A stretch of 21,068 bases of DNA from Bordetella parapertussis. GTDB lineage: Bacteria; Pseudomonadota; Gammaproteobacteria; Burkholderiales; Burkholderiaceae_B. Made by a program: the position numbers and the translations under genes. The DNA lies in assembly GCA_943331855.1 (NCBI GenBank), contig CALQNE010000027.1, positions 1 through 21,068 of the forward strand, in the 5' to 3' direction. Below, piece after piece: positions 17,301 to 21,068 of the stretch; position 1 is the stretch's first letter, and the number at the start of each line of letters is the position of its first letter. A model generated the notes under the pieces. The model was given only the letters and a program-made list of their open reading frames with translations, ran no database searches and was not told the DNA's origin.

Positions 17301-17477
17301 ATCTTGGGCGTGGTGCCTTTGCTGACGGCTTCAGGGGCGGGCGCGGCTGCGCGGGTATCCATCGGGATCACCGTGTTTAGCGGCATGATTGCTTCGACTT
17401 GTTTGGCAGTCGCCCTAGTTCCGATCTTTTTCGTTCAAATCGAAGGCTGGTTTGCTAAAAAAGAAAATAAAACCTGA
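14361..17477 (+). CDS. RND multidrug efflux pump, HAE1 family inner-membrane permease (AcrB/MexF-like)
   Basis: 1038 residues, the standard length for hydrophobe/amphiphile RND pumps that export drugs, solvents or metabolites using the proton gradient. The N-terminus MLSKYFIERPVLGNVIALITML and LPIAQYPPMTPPTVQVTTNWPGAS are typical. The proton-relay residues are intact: D409 and D410 in CIGIVVDDAIVVVEG (TM4) and K939 in LVLMIALASKNAILIVEVA (TM10), matching D407, D408 and K940 of AcrB. Two large periplasmic loops and the two six-helix halves are complete, so the pump should be functional. The carboxylate-relay pattern points to organic substrates rather than heavy metals. The next gene starts 15 nt after the stop, and no local TetR- or LysR-type regulator is encoded in the window. 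Confidence 0.95.
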   Translation: MLSKYFIERPVLGNVIALITMLIGAVSIFGLPIAQYPPMTPPTVQVTTNWPGASAALVQQLVASNIETQVNGVQNMLYMESDSTNDGRYTLTVTFEVGTDPNIAQVNVQNRVAIALPSLPQAVQRQGVTTKVQSTAILQFVTLTSSNPEHDALFLSNFANLQMQNRLARLPGVAAANVFGVGNYSMRIWLDPAQLNMRSLTPSDVSAAISRQNVMLAAGQLGAPPVPTGQDFQLTLNVTSALDTPEQFGQILIKIDEQGEMTRLRDVARIEMGSQNYSQFFRLDDRPAGGIAIYQLPSANAIATAKAVHAEMVKISKNFPKEIKWEIPFDTTMFVTASINEVYHTLFEAGILVLLVIMLFLQDWRATLVPATTVPVTLIGAFACMAGMGFSINLLTLFAIVLCIGIVVDDAIVVVEGVAKKVEHGQTPREGAISAMTELMGPIIGITLVLMAVFLPASFIAGITGQMYRQFALVIAATALISGINAVTLKPTQAAQFIRIKPENEKKNWFYAGFDRYFEKISNSYAGLLQVLMNNRKTASVVGGLLIVGAIVGLIKLPTGFIPNEDQGYLVVSTQLPDASALERTQLGMQQVVSALQKVPGVDRIVSIGGVNALNNNASQSNTGVMYVILKPWEARGKGQDLKSIYVGLTAALRAIQDVKAQVLLPPAIPGLGLSGGFQMQLMLTDGSNNFKKLEDATENFLAEARKLPEIGAIFTPFRNNVPQLTLSFNSARAETLGVSIGDAYDVLQNSLGSSYVNQFFKYGQTYQVFLQADGKSRMTPDQISRLYVKNKAREMVPLGSFIDIVESTGPAIASQYNLYPTAAILGAGAGDYSSGEVIAALERLAKTNLSDSVTYEWTAMSYQEKLVGSTVVLVFALSILLVYLVLAAQYESWVAPIPVILAVPLALVGTVIALFFTGLANNIYVQIGLVLMIALASKNAILIVEVALEGKREGLSLVDAALRASHERFRPIVMTSIAFILGVVPLLTASGAGAAARVSIGITVFSGMIASTCLAVALVPIFFVQIEGWFAKKENKT

Positions 17478-17492
17478 CGAAAGAGGTTTGCG

Positions 17493-18383
17493 ATGAATCA
17501 AGCGGTCAGTGCAGGGCAGTCAATTGGTTTGGTCGGCTTAGGGGTGATGGGTCGTGGGGTCGCTGCAAATCTTATTAAAAAAGGTTTTGGCGTTGTCGGT
17601 CGTGACGTGAATCCTGAAGCCTTGACTTGGCTTGCGTCCATTGGTGGGCGCGCGGCGAGCACCTCGCAAGAGATTGCTGAACAGTGTGAAGTCGTCATCA
17701 GCTTCGTGGTCAATGACAAACAGACTGAAGAGATGCTGTTCGGTGCAGACGGACTGGCCGCTAAGCTCAAGCCAGGGTCTGTATTGATTACCTGCAGCAC
17801 AATGGCGCCAAAATATGTGCGCGACTTAGCACAACGACTGGCCGCGTTAAAAATTGATTTAGTCGATGCGCCAGTAACGGGTGGCAAAATCGGCGCCTCA
17901 AATGGCACGTTGACGATCATGGTGGCGGGTGAGCCACTTGTTTGTGCAAAGATTAGGCCCGTGCTTGAAACCTTTGGTACCAAAATCTTTGTCTTGGGCT
18001 CTGAGCAAGGGATGGGGAGCCAAATGAAAGTTGTGAACCAACTGCTCTGCGGCGTTCATATCGCTGCAGCAGGAGAGGCCTTAGCCATGGCTAAACGAGC
18101 AGGCCTTCCCTTGGAAACAACGCTTGAGATCTTAAAAAGTGGGGCAGCGTCAAGCTGGATGCTCGGGGATCGCGGGACACGCATGATCACTGAATCCTTT
18201 GATGACGTGACCTCGGCCGTTGACATCTTTGTCAAAGACTTGGGCTTGGTGCTTGATGCTGCACGTGAGTCGACCTTTGCAGCGTCTATGGCCCATGCTG
18301 CATTTTTGCAGTTCACGGCCGCTAGCAGTCATGGCTTAGGCCGACTCGATGATGCTGCCGTGATTAAGAATTACACAGAGTAA
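17493..18383 (+). CDS. NAD(P)-dependent beta-hydroxyacid dehydrogenase (3-hydroxyisobutyrate dehydrogenase family)
   Basis: 296 residues, full length for the family, which oxidises 3-hydroxyisobutyrate, tartronate semialdehyde, threonate or similar acids. The Rossmann loop IGLVGLGVMGRGVAANLIKKG is at the N-terminus with an acidic residue (D38 or so) after the second strand, hinting at NAD. The substrate-binding signature DAPVTGGKIGASNGTLTIMVAG is intact. The catalytic lysine is K179 in GSQMKVVNQLL with the conserved Asn three residues on. The Shine-Dalgarno AAGAGG lies just upstream of ATG 17493. It begins 15 nt after the RND pump gene, so it is probably on the pump transcript. The specific substrate cannot be read from the sequence. 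Confidence 0.9.
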   Translation: MNQAVSAGQSIGLVGLGVMGRGVAANLIKKGFGVVGRDVNPEALTWLASIGGRAASTSQEIAEQCEVVISFVVNDKQTEEMLFGADGLAAKLKPGSVLITCSTMAPKYVRDLAQRLAALKIDLVDAPVTGGKIGASNGTLTIMVAGEPLVCAKIRPVLETFGTKIFVLGSEQGMGSQMKVVNQLLCGVHIAAAGEALAMAKRAGLPLETTLEILKSGAASSWMLGDRGTRMITESFDDVTSAVDIFVKDLGLVLDAARESTFAASMAHAAFLQFTAASSHGLGRLDDAAVIKNYTE

Positions 18384-18443
18384 ACAGTAAGCAGCGATGC
18401 TTTAAATTTGAAATAACTTTATCGACATAGAAGAGGCCCGACC

Positions 18444-18968
18444 ATGGCACGTATTGCGTACGCAGACTTAAATAATCCAGAAGCTAAACCGTTGGTGGAT
18501 CGCATTGTTGCCGAACGCGGCGCTGTGCTGCATTTATATCAGATGCTTTTGCATAGTCCACCCATTGCGAGTGGCTGGCTGAACTATCTGACTGCGATTC
18601 GTCAACAAAGCACCTTGCCTGGTGGTTTGCGTGAATTAGTCATTATGCGTATCGCCGTGTTAAATGGTGCGCCTTACGAAGCCGAGCAGCACGCTCCGAT
18701 CGCCTTGCGCGAGGGTATCTCTCAAACACAGCTCGATGACCTGGATAACTGGCAGCAATCTAAAAGCTACGACGCGACCCAACGGGCTGTTTTAGCCTAC
18801 ACCGATGCCATGACAAAAGAGATTCACGTCTCGCCTGAAGTGTTTGCGGCTGTCAAGGCTGTTTTGACGGAGCGTTTGCTGGTTGAACTCACTGCAACTG
18901 TTGGCGCCTACAACATGGTGTCGCGCTTTTTAGAAGCGCTGCAAATTCACTCGCACGACAAACGTTAA
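18444..18968 (+). CDS. Carboxymuconolactone decarboxylase-fold protein (CMD/AhpD superfamily)
   Basis: 174 residues, all-helical. The family covers 4-carboxymuconolactone decarboxylase and AhpD-type peroxidases. The core RELVIMRIAVLNGAPYEAEQHAPIALREG is typical of the decarboxylase-like group: the AhpD redox pair Cys-x-x-Cys is absent and Y-E-x-E-Q-H stands in its place, so a thiol peroxidase role is unlikely. The protein is longer than the roughly 130-residue PcaC. Similar proteins are common beside organic-acid and aromatic catabolic genes but rarely have a proven reaction. A good Shine-Dalgarno (AGAGG) precedes ATG 18444. It lies 60 nt after the hydroxyacid dehydrogenase and is the last gene of the plus-strand series. 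Confidence 0.85.
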   Translation: MARIAYADLNNPEAKPLVDRIVAERGAVLHLYQMLLHSPPIASGWLNYLTAIRQQSTLPGGLRELVIMRIAVLNGAPYEAEQHAPIALREGISQTQLDDLDNWQQSKSYDATQRAVLAYTDAMTKEIHVSPEVFAAVKAVLTERLLVELTATVGAYNMVSRFLEALQIHSHDKR

Positions 18969-18982
18969 ATTTCATCACTTTG

Positions 18983-19031
18983 AAAAAAAACGAAAAAGCT
19001 TCAGACCATCACAGTTTTAAATGTCTAGAGC
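18983..19031 (-). terminator. Possible leftward intrinsic terminator
   Basis: Segments 18998-19006 and 19023-19031 can form a 9-bp stem (one mismatch and one wobble) around a 16-nt loop. Read on the minus strand it runs straight into T5-CG-T8, made by the A-runs at 18993-18997 and 18983-18990. Read on the plus strand there is no T-run, so it fits a leftward transcript only. The nearest leftward gene ends at 19881, so it would stop read-through antisense to the 19155-19853 gene. Confidence 0.3.
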
Positions 19032-19154
19032 AGTGGCAAAGAACAGATATCATTGTGGCACGCCCTGTGGCCTAATCTCCTCGGGCGGGGTGATGTATAG
19101 TCAGGACGCATTTAGTATTTCACGCATTTATAACTTAAAGAAACTGCAATCAAA

Positions 19155-19853
19155 ATGACTACATGTGATCAGCAAAAAAATAGAAATTTGCTAAGGGCTG
19201 TGGACACGACGCTAGCTAACAAATGGTGTTTATCGCCAATCTGGCTGTTCGAAACCAATCTTGATTCTGCATTTAACCGTCAGTTATTTGAAGAGGTCTT
19301 TAAGTTTTACAAAGACATTGACGAAGGCTCTTCGACAGCCTGTGACTTGATCTCATTCAACGCGCCCACCTTTAATAAGTTGCAAGATATTATCCTGACC
19401 TCTGTGGGCGAGGCCTTTGCAGACTTTGAAGATATCGCACGCCCGGCTTCACCGAGTGATCTTCCTTTCGAAATGTGTTCGGCTTGGATAACTATCATGC
19501 CGCCAGGCGAATGCTATTTGATGCACACTCATCCTAATGCCATACTTACAGGAACCTATTACCTCTCTACGCCCAAAAATAGTGGAGATCTGGCGTTCAT
19601 CGATACGCAAGAGATCGCTCTTGATCCGATTGCTGGAAGTGCAAAAATTATTAAAGTGTCACCCAAAGAAGGTAACCTGGTTTTTTTCCCCGCCTATCTA
19701 ATGCACGAGGTACAGAAGAACACGTCAAACGAAGTGCGTATCTCAATGACGTTTGATCTAAAAATGAAAGACAGTAATATCAAAGTGACTGACAAAGGGG
19801 TGGCGCGCACCGTTGTAGATAACTACGAACGATTTTTAGTCAACGCGAATTGA
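19155..19853 (+). CDS. Putative 2-oxoglutarate/Fe(II)-dependent oxygenase (2OG-FeII_Oxy_5 / TIGR02466 type)
   Basis: 232 residues. The C-terminal half has the jelly-roll signature of this family: the MPPGECYLMHTHPNAILTGTYYLSTP block with H124 and H126 in HTHP, then GNLVFFPAYLMHEV with the distal histidine H184, and R195 in EVRISMTFDL as the likely 2-oxoglutarate-binding arginine. Members occur in phages, cyanobacteria and proteobacteria, and few have known substrates. Protein or small-molecule hydroxylation is possible. The gene stands alone: 186 bp separate it from the upstream gene, the Shine-Dalgarno is weak, and the neighbour converges 27 bp away. Parts of it look more AT-rich than the upstream operons, which may hint at transfer. 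This is judged by eye only. Confidence 0.72.
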   Translation: MTTCDQQKNRNLLRAVDTTLANKWCLSPIWLFETNLDSAFNRQLFEEVFKFYKDIDEGSSTACDLISFNAPTFNKLQDIILTSVGEAFADFEDIARPASPSDLPFEMCSAWITIMPPGECYLMHTHPNAILTGTYYLSTPKNSGDLAFIDTQEIALDPIAGSAKIIKVSPKEGNLVFFPAYLMHEVQKNTSNEVRISMTFDLKMKDSNIKVTDKGVARTVVDNYERFLVNAN

Positions 19854-19859
19854 GAGCGA

Positions 19860-19871
19860 ATTAAGCTTAAT
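19860..19871. repeat. Palindrome ATTAAGCTTAAT between convergent genes
   Basis: A perfect 12-bp palindrome sits in the 27-bp gap between the two convergent oxygenase-like genes. It has no spacer, so a hairpin would lose its central pairs, and the stem is AT-rich. It could act as a weak bidirectional terminator, but no clear T-run follows. Confidence 0.3.
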
Positions 19872-19880
19872 CGTTAGCCT

Positions 19881-20756
19881 TTAATTGTATAGATACCACG
19901 TGCCATCGCACTTAACGCCATGGCCTTGTACCGTAATCCTTCTATCGTCGCAGAGCAAGCGGTGTCTACCTGCGACACGATGAACGATATGGCCTGTAAA
20001 GTAAGTTAAGTGACCCGTCTGGTAAGGCACAAATTCGTAATCTGTAATGAGTTTTTTGTGCTCATCAGTATGAATCCCATTGAATTTTTTACCCGCCTCA
20101 CTATCTCCAGGGTTCTCCCAAACATCTAGGCCAGAGCCTGACTGTGGCAGCTGTAGCGACAGCGTGAAGGTTAAAGCATTATTAAAATCAGCTGACTGAA
20201 AACCTTGCCAAAAAGATGTGTGCGGCAAATAAGGCGTGTCGACGTGAAACGCAGACCAACCCTCTAGTTTTTCTAATTGCTCAGCGACCTCTTGGGGCAA
20301 GAGCTTTTGTTGAGGACTCGGACCAAGTATTTGAAAGCCTGGCAATCCAATGTACTCATTTGCATATAAAACTTTTTCACCTAAGGCGGTTTCTAATCCG
20401 CTACGCACGCTCTCGTACATCTCTTTAAAGTTTTCTGCAAGCACCGGGTTGATTGACGCGCGAATATTATGATATCGATCATAAACATCGCGCCGTTCAG
20501 GTGGGATCGGGCCGTTCTGATCAAAGAACTCTCTTGCACTGAAGGCGCCGACCGTAAAGAAATAATCACCGTTCGGACAAATCCAATGCTTCTCAAGCGA
20601 GAGGATTTTTTCAACCGCTTGTGTGGCGGCCTCGGGACTGAGGATAGAGATTTTGTTTACGGCTTCGCGATACATTGGGCGAAATCCTTTATTAGAACGT
20701 CGATATGCCACAGCGTACAACAGAATAGGTATATCAATTAGGCGCGGCATCAACAT
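19881..20756 (-). CDS. Uncharacterised protein with a 2OG-Fe(II) oxygenase-like HxD...H...R pattern
   Basis: 291 residues, not recognised as a named family. The C-terminal 130 residues carry a pattern expected for a non-haem Fe(II)/2-oxoglutarate enzyme: H171-V-D173 in WSAFHVDTPYLPH, a distal histidine at H259 in FTGHIVHRVAG (H249 or H256 are alternatives), and R273 fourteen residues on in DDRRITVQGHG. The N-terminal half is mixed helical (AATQAVEKILSLEKHW, ENFKEMYESVRSGLETALGEK) and begins with a short hydrophobic stretch (LIDIPILLYAVAY) too weak for a firm membrane call. The ATG at 20756 has no good Shine-Dalgarno; an ATG two codons later (20750) is an equal alternative. It converges with the other oxygenase-like gene, leaving 27 bp between stops. 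Confidence 0.62.
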   Translation of the reverse strand: MLMPRLIDIPILLYAVAYRRSNKGFRPMYREAVNKISILSPEAATQAVEKILSLEKHWICPNGDYFFTVGAFSAREFFDQNGPIPPERRDVYDRYHNIRASINPVLAENFKEMYESVRSGLETALGEKVLYANEYIGLPGFQILGPSPQQKLLPQEVAEQLEKLEGWSAFHVDTPYLPHTSFWQGFQSADFNNALTFTLSLQLPQSGSGLDVWENPGDSEAGKKFNGIHTDEHKKLITDYEFVPYQTGHLTYFTGHIVHRVAGRHRLLCDDRRITVQGHGVKCDGTWYLYN

Positions 20757-20961
20757 GGGGCTGCACTTTAATGGAGCCGGGTGCCTGATGACAGCTTTTG
20801 CGAGCGTTTAAGAGCGTAGTACCCTGAAAAAGAGTTCAATTATTTGTTTTAATTCACAGGCAACGTTGCCGTATCCAGCCGATTTTTCGACAGCAACCAG
20901 GGACTTTTTCTCAAAAAAGTAGTGTGCTCTATCTACCTAACGAAAGAGTCAGGAAGGACCT
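20757..20961. other. Non-coding stretch with short repeats, upstream of the 20756 gene
   Basis: No long frame is supported here. It holds a direct repeat GAGCGT-TTAA-GAGCGT (20802-20817), whose halves are 10 bp apart, one helical turn, and a perfect palindrome GGCAACGTTGCC (20859-20870). Both are of operator size and lie 46-114 bp upstream of the minus-strand start at 20756. The region probably holds the promoter of that gene and of whatever begins after 20962, but no convincing -35/-10 pair was found. Confidence 0.35.
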
Positions 20962-21060
20962 ATGCGTTACAGTTGGCGGTTAGGAGATTGGTACTATGCT
21001 GAGTCAAATCCGAATGGGTGCATTGGGCAACGCAAAAATCTTAAAAAGATTTATCGTTGA
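20962..21060 (+). CDS. Possible 32-residue small ORF with a strong ribosome-binding site
   Basis: ATG 20962 is preceded by AGGAAGGA (20951-20958), one of the best Shine-Dalgarno matches in the window, and the frame closes with TGA at 21058-21060. The peptide starts MRYSWRLGDWYYAESN and is rich in Trp, Tyr and basic residues; no family is recognised. It overlaps a second frame starting at 20996 that runs off the window. The two could be a coupled leader and gene, or only one may be real. Confidence 0.3.
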   Translation: MRYSWRLGDWYYAESNPNGCIGQRKNLKKIYR

Positions 21061-21068
21061 GCACGAGA
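20996..21068 (+). CDS. Possible start of a CDS running off the right edge
   Basis: ATG 20996 lies 9 nt after AGGAG (20982-20986), a good Shine-Dalgarno, and the frame is open to the window end (24 codons seen, beginning MLSQIRMGALGNAKILKRF). Too little is visible to name a family. It is in a different frame from the overlapping 32-residue ORF. Confidence 0.35.
   Translation, partial: MLSQIRMGALGNAKILKRFIVEHE

Noticed and set aside
17498..17983. 161-codon minus-strand frame opposite the beta-hydroxyacid dehydrogenase
   Set aside because: It is antisense to the Rossmann-fold half of a well-supported gene and its Pro/Thr/Ser-rich translation matches nothing recognisable.
19055..19094. CGCCC...GGGCG imperfect inverted repeat before the 19155 gene
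   Set aside because: Loop of about 17 nt, no T-run and only five clean pairs; no terminator or regulatory call is justified.
1..21068. tRNA, rRNA, CRISPR array, insertion sequence or phage module
   Set aside because: No repeat-spacer pattern, transposase, integrase or terminal inverted repeats were seen, and intergenic gaps are too short or lack the expected conserved structure.

Overview
The window looks like a chromosomal segment from a betaproteobacterium, most likely Burkholderiales with an Alcaligenaceae flavour. The evidence is a hemD-hemX-hemY run, a Bug-type solute-binding protein, a CaiB/BaiF CoA-transferase and a moderate G+C content judged by eye. No RNA gene, CRISPR array, insertion sequence, integrase or phage gene was found. 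The species assignment is inference only.

Layout: (1) Positions 1-3099, plus strand, hold the 3' end of hemD (uroporphyrinogen-III synthase) followed by hemX and hemY, two membrane proteins of the haem-synthesis cluster. (2) An FAH-family hydrolase (3128-3826, plus) converges on a five-gene minus-strand block. In transcription order that block is a DadA-like D-amino-acid dehydrogenase, a CDF metal transporter, leuC-like and leuD-like hydro-lyase subunits, and a CaiB/BaiF CoA-transferase. The LeuD-like subunit departs from canonical LeuD at conserved positions and no leuB is nearby, so this pair may be a catabolic paralogue rather than the leucine-pathway isomerase. (3) A 148-bp divergent gap leads into a tightly spaced plus-strand series (9644-18968): D-2-hydroxyacid dehydrogenase, Bug solute-binding protein, a possible 24-codon hydrophobic leader ORF, a complete RND efflux pump in the order outer-membrane factor, adaptor, pump, then a beta-hydroxyacid dehydrogenase and a carboxymuconolactone-decarboxylase-fold protein. 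(4) Positions 19155-20756 hold two convergent genes, both read here as non-haem Fe(II)/2-oxoglutarate oxygenase-like proteins. (5) The last 312 bases hold no long gene, but contain two overlapping short reading frames with good ribosome-binding sites, one running off the window edge.

How the genes may work together: several enzymes handle 2-oxo, 2-hydroxy or 3-hydroxy acids or their CoA esters (DadA-like, two hydroxyacid dehydrogenases, LeuCD-like hydratase, CoA-transferase, FAH hydrolase). With a Bug-type carboxylate-binding protein beside them, the middle of the window reads as an organic-acid or amino-acid catabolic neighbourhood with an RND pump placed inside it. No transcription regulator is encoded here, so control of the pump and its neighbours is not visible. 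The least understood content is the convergent oxygenase pair at the right end.
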